A stretch of DNA of 64,000 bases, from positions 3,863,001 to 3,927,000 of the forward strand of contig NZ_CP084622.1 of NCBI RefSeq assembly GCF_020422885.1, written 5' to 3'. This DNA is from Mesobacillus sp. S13. GTDB lineage: Bacteria > Bacillota > Bacilli > Bacillales > Cytobacillaceae. Below the pieces are notes generated by a model. That model saw only the letters and a list, made by a program, of their open reading frames with translations. It made no database searches and was not told where the DNA came from. Position 1 is the stretch's first letter. The number at the start of each line of letters is the position of its first letter. Position numbers and translations under genes: made by a program. This document shows positions 42,190-51,250 of this stretch, piece by piece.

Positions 42190-43648
42190 GATTAAGTCCG
42201 TATAATTGTGTAAAAATAAAGAGTCATTTTATTCACTCTTGGCAACACTGTTTTCAACCACGATAAACAAGTGAAAAGAGGAATATAAATGACTCAAGTA
42301 CAGTTTAACCTGAATGTTGATGTTTTAAAAGAAGCTATTGTAAATTCCAATCTTGATATGGTGATTAAATCTGCCGTTGTGTTGGTATTAAATGAGTTTA
42401 TGGAAAAGGAAAGAGACGACTATTTAAAGGCTGCACCTTATGAACGTGCTGTCGAACGTCGTGACTACCGGAACGGTTACTATGAACGTGAGCTGTTGAT
42501 GAGTATTGGAAATATAGCCCTAAAGGTTCCACGGACGCGTAATGGAGAATTTTCAACCACCGTTTTCGAAAAGTATGCCCGGTGTGATCAAGCTATGGTC
42601 CTCTCCATGTTGGAGATGGTTGTCAATGGTGTTTCGACCCGGAAAGTGACCAACATCGTGGAACAGCTTTGTGGAAAGAATGTTTCCAAGTCCTTTGTTT
42701 CATCCCTTACACAGAAGCTTGATCCCATTGTAAATGAATGGGCTGGGCGACCTTTGAATACTACCTACTACCCTTACGTTTTTGCAGATGCCATGTATAT
42801 AAAGGTGCGAGAGCACCATCGTGTCGTATCTAAGGCTGTTTATATTGCAACAGCCATTACAGAGAATCATACACGTGAAATCCTTGGCCTTAGTGTTGAC
42901 CATACGGAAAGTTTTGAAAGCTGGAGCCGTTTTTTTCAACAGCTTAAATCACGCGGACTCCAATCACCAAAACTTATAATTTCAGATGCCCACCAAGGAC
43001 TACAGAAAGCCATCCAACGTGAATTTATTGGCACTGCTTGGCAAAGATGCAATGTCCATTTCAAACGGAATATTATTGATAAATTGCCTAAAAAGGATTC
43101 AGCCGAAATCCGCATGATGATTAAGCGAGTATTTGAAGCAGTTACGATTGAAGATGTACGCCGGTTCAAGGATGAATTGATGAACCGTTTTAGTAATGAG
43201 TCAAGGTTTGGAAAAGCGCTTGCTATATTAGATGAAGGTTTCGAAGATACCATACAATATATGAATTTCCCAGAAGCTATCAGGATCCATATCCGAAGCA
43301 CCAACTCATTGGAACGGCTGAACCAGGAGGTTCGTAGAAGAGAAAGAGTGATTCGTATTTTCCCTAATTCCCAATCTGCGTATCGTTTGGTTGGCGCTGT
43401 TCTGATGCATTACCATGTGTCAGACTACTCAAAGAGGAAATCTTTAAAGGGTCGGGTATATTAGCCGCATTTTCAGCTCCACTTCCATCATGGATGATTA
43501 CATCTCCGGGAAGGGATATCAAATTGAAAACCATTTGACATCCCTTCCCGAAGATGAAGAAAAGAAACCATGGAAGTTTCGCAAAAAAATGAAAGGGTTT
43601 GGTTGAGATTACTTGCCGTTAATTTTACACAATAACCAGGACTTGACT
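42190..43648 (+). mobile_element. IS256-family insertion sequence (about 1459 bp)
   Basis: Terminal inverted repeats: the left end GATTAAGTCCGTATAATTGT and the complement of the right end AGTCAAGTCCTGGTTATTGT share most positions and continue into GTGTAAAA. It is flanked by an 8-bp direct repeat TGGTTTGG at 42182-42189 and 43649-43656, as expected for IS256 family target duplication. The target lies in the loop of an array hairpin. A 17-bp-class hairpin (GGGAAGGGAT.../...ATCCCTTCCC, 43508-43550) follows the transposase. Confidence 0.92.
42289..43464 (+). CDS. IS256-family (mutator-type) transposase
   Basis: A 391-aa intact protein. DDE residues are seen in YPYVFADAMYIKV, LIISDAHQGLQKA and STNSLERLNQEVRRR, with the family's CNVHFKRN segment. 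RBS AAGAGGAATATAA. It moves the element by cut/copy transposition. The intact frame and matching target duplication suggest a recent insertion. Confidence 0.96.
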   Translation: MTQVQFNLNVDVLKEAIVNSNLDMVIKSAVVLVLNEFMEKERDDYLKAAPYERAVERRDYRNGYYERELLMSIGNIALKVPRTRNGEFSTTVFEKYARCDQAMVLSMLEMVVNGVSTRKVTNIVEQLCGKNVSKSFVSSLTQKLDPIVNEWAGRPLNTTYYPYVFADAMYIKVREHHRVVSKAVYIATAITENHTREILGLSVDHTESFESWSRFFQQLKSRGLQSPKLIISDAHQGLQKAIQREFIGTAWQRCNVHFKRNIIDKLPKKDSAEIRMMIKRVFEAVTIEDVRRFKDELMNRFSNESRFGKALAILDEGFEDTIQYMNFPEAIRIHIRSTNSLERLNQEVRRRERVIRIFPNSQSAYRLVGAVLMHYHVSDYSKRKSLKGRVY

Positions 43649-43803
43649 TGGTTTGGACTTCATAAGGATACGATTGGGCTTGTACCGTACCCTTATGTAA
43701 CTAGTTTGGACTTCATAAGGATACGATTGGGCTTGTACCGTACCCTTTTGTTGCTGGTTTGGACTTCATAAGGCTTGTATCTTACCCTATTAGCGATACT
43801 CCT

Positions 43804-44718
43804 TTATTCACCTTTAGATATATAGTGAGTAGCACGGCCAGAGCCGGTCAATGTATAGTTTTCTAGAAGAGTTTTTCTAATTGGCTTTTTCGTTTTAATA
43901 GAATTGCACCATTCATGAACCTTATGCACTGTTAACTCTTCTCCCGGAAAAAGCAATTGGAGCTCTCTAACACTTCTCAATACGGCTAATTGGATGTTTT
44001 CCCGTTTCCCGCAACTAGTGCATAATAATGTTTTTCTGGTAACGATAGTATTCACAGTATGACAACGGGAACATGCTATCCCCTTCTTTAAACTTTCGTA
44101 ACTATATTCAGGGAGCCTTTTATACGGTGAGTCCAAGGTATGCAGGGAAAGCAGCCGCTCTGCTAGGTTATTGTGGGTATTTTTTATTGGGGCAGTTTGT
44201 TTTTGCAGGTTTTTAAGAAGTCTTGGAATCTGTTTGGGAAAAATCATTGGTAAATTGCGTGGGGCTTGATAGAGGTAAAAGTTTGGGTTCACGAAGACTA
44301 GAGTTGATTCGATATTTATATTGAATCCAAGGTCTCGTACCATTCTTCGCAGAAGAGATTCTGCTCTTTCCATTTGTTGCAGGGGTTTCTTAATCTCTAC
44401 TCCATTATTGGTATACCACCGATCACCTTCGATAAAATAATCGCCCTCGAAATACTTCACTTCGAACAAATGGATGATCTTGGAGATGAATAGGGAATCG
44501 ATTTGAAATTTTGTATTTCCATATTCAAGGAGCAGATCATTCACAACCAGGTAACCTTTTTCTACCTCCTCCATCCAACGATCAAAAATCACTTCTCCTT
44601 CATACCCTTTTTCCAGGAATAAATAGTTACTGTAGTCTTTCGGAGACAGGTTCATTCGAGCATTCAGCATTCGCAGAATCTGCAGTTCCAGGGTTTCAAC
44701 ACGCGATTTTACTATCAA
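43804..44718 (-). CDS. NERD-domain protein with C-terminal zinc finger
   Basis: About 304 aa from TTG 44718 (GGAGG eight bases upstream); ATG 44733 has no RBS. The NERD (nuclease-related) domain is at about 30-140: GYEGEVIFDRWM, NDLLLEYGNTKFQIDSLFI and LFEVKYFEGDYFIEG. A zinc finger follows near residue 225 (CSRCHTVNTIVT...CTSCGK). The tail is helical. NERD proteins are predicted nucleases of unsettled role. Confidence 0.82.
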   Translation of the reverse strand: MIVKSRVETLELQILRMLNARMNLSPKDYSNYLFLEKGYEGEVIFDRWMEEVEKGYLVVNDLLLEYGNTKFQIDSLFISKIIHLFEVKYFEGDYFIEGDRWYTNNGVEIKKPLQQMERAESLLRRMVRDLGFNINIESTLVFVNPNFYLYQAPRNLPMIFPKQIPRLLKNLQKQTAPIKNTHNNLAERLLSLHTLDSPYKRLPEYSYESLKKGIACSRCHTVNTIVTRKTLLCTSCGKRENIQLAVLRSVRELQLLFPGEELTVHKVHEWCNSIKTKKPIRKTLLENYTLTGSGRATHYISKGE

Positions 44719-44835
44719 AAAACATTCCTCCATTCAATATGTATTGCAATTAAATAGTATGTGTTTTTCGAATACTTAACAAGCTTTTTATTTGCCCCTA
44801 TGGGTATAGCGGAAGACGAAACATTCCCAATTGAG

Positions 44836-44874
44836 AAAAAGCCATGCAGAATGAGAATCCGCATGGCTTTTCTG
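44836..44874 (-). terminator. Terminator after the LysM hydrolase gene
   Basis: On the minus strand, AAAAGCCATGC/GCATGGCTTTT with trailing T residues. It lies about 75 bp after the stop of the gene at 44947. Confidence 0.75.
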
Positions 44875-44946
44875 GTTCGTTTCCGAATGATAAACTATCA
44901 ATTTTTGATGATATCTTTGCTAATCTATGATGATCGATTGTGAAAG

Positions 44947-45546
44947 TTACTTCGCGAATCTATGATTTCCAATTGTCACAGTAACTTCTCTTGAGAAAAC
45001 CCACTTGCTCACTGCTGTCTTCGGGTTAAAGAAGAATAATGAGCCGCTTCCCTGTCCTCTGAAAGCTAGCGCTTCTTTTACAGCCTTCTTTGCTTCTGCA
45101 TCAGCCGGCTTGTTGATTGCGCCATTTTTTACAGGAGTGAAGGCGTAGTAGCCGTTTGACTTTTCATAGACAACTCCCTTTACTGAGTTAGGGAAGTCCG
45201 GGCTTGCTACTCTATTCAAGACAACAGTCGCTACTGCTACTTTCCCTGCATATGGCTCGCCTTTTGCCTCAGCGTGGACCAGCCTTGCAAGCAAGTCCTG
45301 ATCTGCCGCAGACACGGCTGCAGCCGGAATGGTCAACTTTTGTCCTGGATATAGTAGATTGTTGCTAGTTCGATTGTTTGCTTTCTTCAATTCTGTCAGT
45401 GGCACACCATATTTGCTTGCGATTCCCCACATTGTATCTCCTGTTTTTACCTGGTAAGATGCCGCTTCAGCTGCTGCCCCTGTTGAAAACAGTGATAAAG
45501 ATACCGCTGCTGTTAGCGCTGCCAATGTTTTTTTCATTTTTCTCAT
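44947..45546 (-). CDS. LysM and SleB/CwlJ-type cell wall hydrolase
   Basis: A 199-aa protein. Signal peptide (LAALTAAVSLSLFSTGAAAEA), one LysM domain (SYQVKTGDTMWGIASKYGV, about 30-73), then a Hydrolase_2 domain (DLLARLVHAEAKGEPYAGKV, about 84-199). It cleaves peptidoglycan outside the cell; SleB-type members act in spore cortex or vegetative wall turnover. RBS GGGAGG. A single gene with its own terminator. Confidence 0.9.
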   Translation of the reverse strand: MRKMKKTLAALTAAVSLSLFSTGAAAEAASYQVKTGDTMWGIASKYGVPLTELKKANNRTSNNLLYPGQKLTIPAAAVSAADQDLLARLVHAEAKGEPYAGKVAVATVVLNRVASPDFPNSVKGVVYEKSNGYYAFTPVKNGAINKPADAEAKKAVKEALAFRGQGSGSLFFFNPKTAVSKWVFSREVTVTIGNHRFAK

Positions 45547-45829
45547 TTTCCATACCTCCCAGTAATGCTGTCTCTTTTTCTACTAATAAGGCTAGCAGTT
45601 GTAACATAGTTATTCATGGCCCAATAAGTACCATTATGGAGAAAAGCCAATAATCCGGTGAAACCGCTTGATTTCTTTTAAACGTGGAAATTTATTCCGA
45701 GTTCGCCGATCTTCCTTCAATAACCAAACATGTAAGTAAACGGTTCAAATTTTACATCGTGTTACAAGTTTGTAACCAAGGCTTTTTTTGGATTCATTAG
45801 TAGTTTGGCAACTTATACTGATTCCTTAA

Positions 45830-45890
45830 TTAAAATTATTATAATTAAGTATTGATTTTCAAATGAAAAGTGTTATCATTTAGCTATAAT
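45830..45890 (+). promoter_or_regulatory. katA promoter region with a PerR box
   Basis: TTAAAATTATTATAA at 45830-45844 matches the Per box consensus TTATAATNATTATAA at 13 of 14 fixed positions. Downstream are TTGATT (45852-45857) with TATCAT (45874-45879), 16 nt apart, and a separate TATAAT at 45885-45890. This predicts peroxide induction through PerR. Confidence 0.75.
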
Positions 45891-45915
45891 CAAATTTTAA
45901 AACAAAGGCGGGATC

Positions 45916-47379
45916 ATGATGAGCAATAATCAAAATAAGCAACTTACTACAAGCTGGGGAGCGCCGGTTGGGGACAACCAGAACTCCATGACTGCAGGAC
46001 ATAGAGGTCCTACTTTACTGCAAGATGTACACTTGTTGGAAAAATTGGCGCACTTTAACCGTGAGCGTGTACCGGAGCGTGTTGTGCATGCAAAAGGTGC
46101 GGGAGCACACGGCTATTTTGAAGTGACAAATGACCTGACTCAATATACAAAGGCTGCATTCCTATCCGAGGTTGGCAAGAAGACGCCCATGTTCATCCGA
46201 TTCTCAACGGTTGCCGGTGAACTTGGTTCAGCCGACACTGTTCGTGACCCACGCGGCTTCGCAGTGAAGTTTTATACAGAGGAAGGAAACTATGATATCG
46301 TCGGGAACAATACTCCGGTATTCTTTATCCGCGACGCCATTAAGTTCCCTGATTTCATCCATACACAAAAAAGGAACCCTCAGACTCATCTAAAGGATCC
46401 AAATGCTGTTTGGGATTTCTGGTCTCTTTCACCAGAATCATTGCACCAGGTAACAATTCTGATGTCTGATCGCGGTATCCCTGCTACCTTACGCCATATG
46501 CACGGATTTGGCAGCCATACATTCAAATGGACAAATGCGGAAGGTGATGGCGTCTGGATCAAGTATCACTTCAAGACAGAGCAAGGTGTGAAAAACCTTT
46601 CACCAGATGTGGCCGCAAAGATTGCAGGAGGAAATCCTGACTACCATACAGAAGACCTGTTCAATGCGATTGAAGCGGGAGACTTCCCTGCTTGGAAGCT
46701 TTATGTCCAGATCATGCCGTTGGAAGATGCGAATACGTACCGTTTCGATCCGTTCGATGTCACAAAGGTTTGGTCACAGAAAGACTACCCATTGATCGAA
46801 GTTGGCCGCATGGTATTGAACCGCAACCCGGAAAATTACTTCGCTGAAGTTGAGCAGGCAACCTTCTCACCTGGAACGCTTGTCCCTGGTATAGATGTAT
46901 CACCAGACAAAATGCTTCAGGGCCGACTGTTCGCTTATGCTGATGCGCACCGTTACCGTGTAGGAGCAAATCATCAGCATCTTCCAATCAACAGAGCAAA
47001 ATCCGAAGTGAACTCCTACCAGCGTGACGGCCAGATGCGATTTGACGGCAATGGAGGCAGATCAGTAAATTACGAGCCTAATAGTTTCGGAGGACCAACC
47101 GAAGTGAATGAGCACAAGCAGGCATCCTTCCCTGTCAGCGGCATTGCTGAAAATGTTGGGTATGACCATAACGACCATTACACTCAAGCAGGTGACCTGT
47201 ACCGCTTGATGACAGAGGAAGAACGTGAGCGCTTAGTCGCTAATATCGTCGCTGCCATGAAGCCAGTTCAGCGCGACGATATCAAACTTCGCCAGATCGG
47301 CCACTTCTACAAAGCAGATCCTGAATACGGAACACGCATTGCCCAAGGATTGGGCCTGCAGGTGCCACAGGAAGTTTAA
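45916..47379 (+). CDS. katA: Catalase (clade 3, vegetative)
   Basis: A 487-aa protein with [34 protein letters not shown] and the heme-ligand region [14 protein letters not shown]. It converts hydrogen peroxide to water and oxygen. RBS AAAGGCGGG; ATG 45916 or the next ATG. A PerR box lies 72 bp upstream and a strong terminator follows. Confidence 0.97.
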   Translation: MMSNNQNKQLTTSWGAPVGDNQNSMTAGHRGPTLLQDVHLLEKLAHFNRERVPERVVHAKGAGAHGYFEVTNDLTQYTKAAFLSEVGKKTPMFIRFSTVAGELGSADTVRDPRGFAVKFYTEEGNYDIVGNNTPVFFIRDAIKFPDFIHTQKRNPQTHLKDPNAVWDFWSLSPESLHQVTILMSDRGIPATLRHMHGFGSHTFKWTNAEGDGVWIKYHFKTEQGVKNLSPDVAAKIAGGNPDYHTEDLFNAIEAGDFPAWKLYVQIMPLEDANTYRFDPFDVTKVWSQKDYPLIEVGRMVLNRNPENYFAEVEQATFSPGTLVPGIDVSPDKMLQGRLFAYADAHRYRVGANHQHLPINRAKSEVNSYQRDGQMRFDGNGGRSVNYEPNSFGGPTEVNEHKQASFPVSGIAENVGYDHNDHYTQAGDLYRLMTEEERERLVANIVAAMKPVQRDDIKLRQIGHFYKADPEYGTRIAQGLGLQVPQEV

Positions 47380-47390
47380 TACTACGAGAA

Positions 47391-47424
47391 ACGGATGCCC
47401 TATAGGGGGCATCCGTTATTTTAT
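47391..47424 (+). terminator. katA terminator
   Basis: ACGGATGCCC-TATAGG-GGGCATCCGT stem followed by TATTTTATAT, right after the katA stop. Confidence 0.9.
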
Positions 47425-47437
47425 ATAGAATGATTTT

Positions 47438-47945
47438 ATCGGACAAACTCAGGGTGGTTTCCTGAAAAAGTGTCCGTTAGAAGAGCTCTATCCGACAAAT
47501 CCAGGACGTTTCCCTGTGAAAGTGTCCATCAGAAGGGCTCTATCGGACAAACTCAGGACGGTTTCCTGTGAGAGTGTCCATTAGAACGGCTCTATCGGAC
47601 AAACCCAGGACGTTTCCCTTCAAAAGTGTCCGTTAGAACGGCTCTATCGGACAAATCCAGGATGTTTTCCTGTGAAAGTGTCCGTTAGAACGGCTCTATC
47701 GGACAAACTCAGAACGATTTCCCGTGAGAGTGTCCATTAGAAGCGCTCTATCGGACAAACTCAGGACGCTTCCCCGTAAAAGTGTCCATTAGAAGGGCTC
47801 TATCGGACAAATCCAGGATGTTTTCCTGTGAAAGTGTCCGTTAGAAGACCTCTATTGGACAAACTCAGGATGATCTCATATAAGTGTCCATTAGCCCGCC
47901 GATATAGGCCATTTTCACGATGATTTTTCCGAAAAAGTGTCCTTA
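47438..47945. repeat. Tandem hairpin array 2 (52-bp units)
   Basis: Units starting ATCGGACAAA at 47438, 47490, 47542, 47594, 47646, 47698, 47750, 47802 and 47854, each exactly 52 bp apart, plus a decayed tenth unit. Each unit folds: GGACA pairs with TGTCC, CTC with GAG and AGGA with TCCT. Conserved tail TTAGAA-x-x-GCTCT. Not coding (52 is not a multiple of 3). It fills the convergent gap between katA and azoR. Confidence 0.92.
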
Positions 47946-48005
47946 CATTGAAATAGCATAAAGGCAGGCCGGTGTGAAAACCCGGCCTGCCTACGTTTGT
48001 GCTCA

Positions 48006-48641
48006 TTAGAATGTGTGCGCCAAATCCTTGGCACGTGCGATTCCGTTTTCTTTGATTTCCTGTGCTTTTTCTGGGTTCGCATTGTGGCCTTCGAGGTATA
48101 GGCATTCCATTGAAGGTACACCGAAGAAGTTCATGATTGTTTCGATGTAGCGATTTCCCATCTCCATGTTTGCTGCTGGTCCTTCTGAGTAGTAACCGCC
48201 ACGGGCCTGGATATGAAGGGCTTTTTTGTCTGTCATTAAGCCGACAGGTCCTTCTTGTGTGTATCTGAATGTTTTGCCTGCTACTGCAACTGCATCCAGA
48301 TATGCCTTCATGACTGGCGGGAATGAGAAGTTCCAAAGCGGTGTCACGAAGACAAATTTGTCTGCTGCTGTGAACTCGTCAACCAGTTCAGCAAGTCGGC
48401 CTACTTTTGCTTGTTCTGCTGCTGTCAGTTCAGTAAACTCAGTTCCTTTTTGCAGCTTGCCCCAGCCGCCTAATACGTCAGCGTCAATATGGGGGATGTT
48501 TTCCTTAAATAAATCCAGATGGATGATTTCATCATTCTGATTCTGGTCTTTGTACGTATCTATGAACGCTTTTCCTGCTGCCAGACTGAAAGATTGTTCT
48601 TCAGTAAGCGGATGTGCTGTGATGTATAAAACTTTAGCCAT
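48006..48641 (-). CDS. azoR: FMN-dependent NADH-azoreductase
   Basis: A 211-aa flavodoxin-fold protein: [20 protein letters not shown] (FMN phosphate loop), [21 protein letters not shown] and [15 protein letters not shown]. It reduces azo compounds and quinones by two electrons; in B. subtilis homologues respond to electrophiles. It lies beside the FMN reductase and catE/catD genes. Confidence 0.95.
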   Translation of the reverse strand: MAKVLYITAHPLTEEQSFSLAAGKAFIDTYKDQNQNDEIIHLDLFKENIPHIDADVLGGWGKLQKGTEFTELTAAEQAKVGRLAELVDEFTAADKFVFVTPLWNFSFPPVMKAYLDAVAVAGKTFRYTQEGPVGLMTDKKALHIQARGGYYSEGPAANMEMGNRYIETIMNFFGVPSMECLYLEGHNANPEKAQEIKENGIARAKDLAHTF

Positions 48642-48761
48642 GATGTTATTCCACCTTTTCTATCTTGTTTGTAAAAGCATTCTTACAAAAATAAATCTCG
48701 AAGTAAAAAATGCTTACTTCGAGATATTAAGCCGTTTTTCATCAAAGGTCAAAAGAAATGC

Positions 48762-49358
48762 TTATCTCAATGTTTTCAGTGCACCGCTCCAGGCCTCTAC
48801 TTCATCCAACATGGCGTTTACGTTATTAAGGTGCAGGTCCTGCGGCTTGAATTCTGTACTGTTCTCAAAGTCAGTAAACAGAGATAAGGTTGGATGTGTA
48901 CGGACGTCTGCAATTTTCAGTTCTCCACAGATCCCCCTTAAATGCTCAGCAGCCCTGGCTCCGCCTGTCGATCCGTAACTCACGATTCCAGCCGCCTTGT
49001 TATTCCATGCTTCGCGTGCAAAATCAAGCGCATTTTTCAAGGCTCCTGTAATACTGTGATTGTACTCCTGGACAATGAATACGAAACCATCAAGGCTTGC
49101 AAGCTTATTATTCCAGGCAGCAATCCCTGGCTCGGAACCATCAGTCGTACCCAGGAATGGCAATTCAAAATCAGCAATATCCACGATTTCATAAATTACA
49201 TTTCCTCGTTTGTCAGCGATCCCTTTCACCCATTCACCAACCTGAGGGCTAACACGTCCCTGTCTTGTGCTGCCCAAAATAATCCCTATGTTCAATTTTT
49301 CAGTTGCCATCTTTGTTTCCTCCTTCTTCCTTCCAAAAAGTTTGTTTAATAAACTCAT
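48762..49358 (-). CDS. NADPH-dependent FMN reductase
   Basis: 198 aa from MSLLNKLFGRKK; a strong RBS (AAGGAGG) also precedes an internal ATG (MATEKLNIGI), so a shorter form is possible. Flavodoxin fold: IGIILGSTRQGRVSPQVGEW, FVIVQEYNHSITGALKNALD-type loop, IVSYGSTGGARAAEHLR. Likely a quinone/flavin reductase in the electrophile-response cluster. Confidence 0.9.
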   Translation of the reverse strand: MSLLNKLFGRKKEETKMATEKLNIGIILGSTRQGRVSPQVGEWVKGIADKRGNVIYEIVDIADFELPFLGTTDGSEPGIAAWNNKLASLDGFVFIVQEYNHSITGALKNALDFAREAWNNKAAGIVSYGSTGGARAAEHLRGICGELKIADVRTHPTLSLFTDFENSTEFKPQDLHLNNVNAMLDEVEAWSGALKTLR

Positions 49359-49382
49359 GATTTTCACCTTCACCTTTTCTTT

Positions 49383-50240
49383 TTACTTAGCAGTTTCCAG
49401 CCTAATGCGGTTTCCAGAAGGATCCTCCGTAATGAAAATGCCTTTTGCTTCTTCAACAGCTGCCCCGATCCCTCTCAGACGGTTTACTGTATTTTTTAAA
49501 TTACCTTCATCCGCCAATACCAGCGTATAAGATTCGAGACCAACACTATTGGCAGACGGTTTGGGCGCACCTGCTCCATTCCAGGTGTTCAGCCCGATGT
49601 GGTGATGGTATTTTCCTGAAGAAATGAATAGAGCCTGTGGGCCGTATCGGCTTACCACTTCAAAACCAAGTCCCTTTGTGTAAAACTCTTCTGTTTTCGC
49701 TAGTTCTGCGACATGTAAATGGATATGCCCCATCACAGTTCCTTCAGGAAGCCCATTCCAGGATTGGTCCGCTCCCTCTGCAAGAAGGTCTTCTGCATCC
49801 AGAGCCTGAGTGGCCATCACCACATGCTGCTCATTCCATTCCCATTCTGACGCTGGACGGTCTGTATAGATTTCGATTCCATTTCCATCCGGATCTGCTA
49901 AATACAATGCTTCACTTACAAGATGGTCAGATGCCCCCTGCAATGGATAACCAGTCTGCAAGAAATGCTTCAATATTTTTGCCAGGTCAGACCTATTAGG
50001 GAGCAAGAGTGCAAAATGGTATAACCCTGTAGTTCTGCCCTTCTTTGGGATTACGTCAGATGGCTGCTCAATGTTTAATAACACTGTTTTTCCGTCTGCA
50101 GTTAACAGTGCAGAATTGTCCGTTTTTTCATAGACCTTAAGACCAATGACTTCCTGATAAAAGGCAAGGGAGCGTTCCAAGCTTTGTACCTTTAAACTTA
50201 CCTTGCTCACGAAAGTAACCGGCGGTTGATGAAAACTCAT
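49383..50240 (-). CDS. catE: Catechol-2,3-dioxygenase (VOC family, CatE-like)
   Basis: A 285-aa protein with two VOC repeats. Metal ligands are placed in the second: GHIHLHV, HHHIGLNTW and the Glu in SVGLESYTLVL. It opens catechol rings. The length equals B. subtilis CatE. RBS AAAGGAGGAAATTAAT. It forms an operon with catD (14-bp gap) under the divergent regulator. Confidence 0.93.
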   Translation of the reverse strand: MSFHQPPVTFVSKVSLKVQSLERSLAFYQEVIGLKVYEKTDNSALLTADGKTVLLNIEQPSDVIPKKGRTTGLYHFALLLPNRSDLAKILKHFLQTGYPLQGASDHLVSEALYLADPDGNGIEIYTDRPASEWEWNEQHVVMATQALDAEDLLAEGADQSWNGLPEGTVMGHIHLHVAELAKTEEFYTKGLGFEVVSRYGPQALFISSGKYHHHIGLNTWNGAGAPKPSANSVGLESYTLVLADEGNLKNTVNRLRGIGAAVEEAKGIFITEDPSGNRIRLETAK

Positions 50241-50254
50241 ATTAATTTCCTCCT

Positions 50255-50668
50255 TTAAGCATTCTTTGATTGAAAAATAACATTATCCAGGGCAAAAAGC
50301 GATTTGTTTGTAATGGCCAGAAAGACGGACATTGCCAGAAGGGCCAGATCAAGTTCAAAGCCCGCCATTTGACCATTTCCCAAAAATCCTCCGGCAAGCT
50401 TCACCTTTACTACTGCTACTGCCAAAACGATCGCGAATAAAATGGAAACAACCCTTGTTCCTACACCCAGTAGCATCGCCAATCCACCAACAAGTTCTAT
50501 CAAGGCAACAATGTATGCCGTGAATCCAGGGAAACCAAGGCTTTCAAAAAAGCCGACAGTATTTTCAATTCCCCCCTGGAACTTTGCAGCTCCATGGATT
50601 AAGAAGGTTGCTCCTAGTACTAACCTTAAAATAGTTGCTGCTGCTTCATGCTTTTTTATCATATTCAT
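50255..50668 (-). CDS. catD: DoxX-family membrane protein (CatD-like)
   Basis: A 137-aa protein with four hydrophobic helices and the DoxX signature LRLVLGATFLIHGAAKFQGG and FTAYIVALIELVGGLAMLLG. In B. subtilis catDE is induced by catechol and quinones. RBS AAGGAGTGTA. Confidence 0.92.
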   Translation of the reverse strand: MNMIKKHEAAATILRLVLGATFLIHGAAKFQGGIENTVGFFESLGFPGFTAYIVALIELVGGLAMLLGVGTRVVSILFAIVLAVAVVKVKLAGGFLGNGQMAGFELDLALLAMSVFLAITNKSLFALDNVIFQSKNA

Positions 50669-50699
50669 TACACTCCTTGAAAACTTAACTGCAGTAAGT

Positions 50700-50722
50700 T
50701 AGTTACTTTATGTAAGTAACTA
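50700..50722. promoter_or_regulatory. CatR/YodB-type operator
   Basis: TAGTTACTT-TATGT-AAGTAACTA is a perfect 9-5-9 palindrome in the divergent region between catD and the HxlR-family gene. It matches the TTAC...GTAA style of sites bound by CatR/YodB in B. subtilis. A weaker related repeat (AGTAACTTTTATATAAAAAG) lies at 50748-50767 near the regulator's start. Confidence 0.75.
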
Positions 50723-50808
50723 TATAACTGTAATTTAATTTCGTCAAGTAACTTTTATATAAAAAGTAATTTATTTTTCAGTTGTAATGTTTATAATAAT
50801 AGTAAGGA

Positions 50809-51126
50809 GTGATTGATATGGATAAGTCGATTTGTCCCAGATTTGAAAAAGCCATGACAATCCTAAGCCAGCGTTGGACTGGAATGATCATATATCAGCT
50901 GCTGTCCGGACCTCAGCGTTTTTGTACGATTGAATCCTCTATAGGAGTTAGTGGCAGGGTGCTTTCAGAGCGATTAAAAGATTTGGAAAGCGAAGGGATT
51001 GTAAGACGTGAAGTCCATCCTGAAACGCCGGTTCGAATTGAATATTCCTTGACGGAAAAAGGCAAGGCACTGGAACCACTTATGAAAGAAATTGAAAAAT
51101 GGTCACAGAATTGGTTGGAGGCATAA
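50809..51126 (+). CDS. catR: HxlR/DUF24-family redox regulator (CatR-like)
   Basis: A 105-aa winged-helix protein: SICPRFEKAMTILSQRWTGM with the conserved N-terminal Cys6, then GRVLSERLKDLESEGIVRREV. This Cys is the thiol sensor in YodB/CatR. It most likely represses catDE (divergent) and itself. RBS AAGGAG. The pattern is closer to CatR (YvaP) than to YodB. Confidence 0.9.
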   Translation: MIDMDKSICPRFEKAMTILSQRWTGMIIYQLLSGPQRFCTIESSIGVSGRVLSERLKDLESEGIVRREVHPETPVRIEYSLTEKGKALEPLMKEIEKWSQNWLEA

Positions 51127-51141
51127 ATAATAGATTCATTT

Positions 51142-51168
51142 AAAGCACCCGTTGATGGGTGCTTTTTG
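51142..51168 (+). terminator. catR terminator
   Basis: AAAGCACCC-GTTGAT-GGGTGCTTT then TTGCATTTTT. Confidence 0.85.
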
Positions 51169-51201
51169 CATTTTTTCAAGTCAGTAAATCTGAAAAGAAC
51201 G

Positions 51202-51236
51202 AAAAAAAGACGTATGCATTTTTACATACGTCTTGT
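51202..51236 (-). terminator. dps terminator
   Basis: AAGACGTATG-CATTTTTA-CATACGTCTT with TTTTTTTC on the minus strand, just after the dps stop. Confidence 0.85.
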
Positions 51237-51250
51237 TTTTGCTCTACTTG

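Larger units (their letters stand above)
42056..43797. repeat. Tandem hairpin array 1 (53-bp units), interrupted by an IS256-family element
   Basis: Units begin at 42056, 42109, 42162 (continued after the IS at 43657), 43682 and 43735; the period is exactly 53 bp once the IS is removed. Each unit has ATCGTACCCTTATG, a loop TTGCCGGTTTGGACTT, and CATAAGGATACGAT (13 of 14 positions complementary). The last unit is truncated. The period is not a multiple of 3, so it is not coding. The array lies in the convergent gap between dacC and the NERD gene. Confidence 0.9.

Noticed and set aside
43508..43550. Long hairpin GGGAAGGGAT.../...ATCCCTTCCC treated as a separate regulatory RNA
   Set aside because: It lies inside the IS between the transposase stop and the right terminal repeat, so it is most simply part of the IS.
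44761..44943. 60-aa plus-strand ORF
   Set aside because: It spans the terminator of the LysM hydrolase gene and has no RBS.
47438..47945. Array 2 as a CRISPR array
   Set aside because: The whole 52-bp unit is conserved and there are no constant repeats separated by unique spacers; no cas genes are nearby. The same holds for arrays 1 and 3.
47800..48336. 178-aa minus-strand ORF overlapping array 2 and azoR
   Set aside because: It runs through azoR in the wrong frame and into the repeats; the azoR frame shows a full flavodoxin-type protein.
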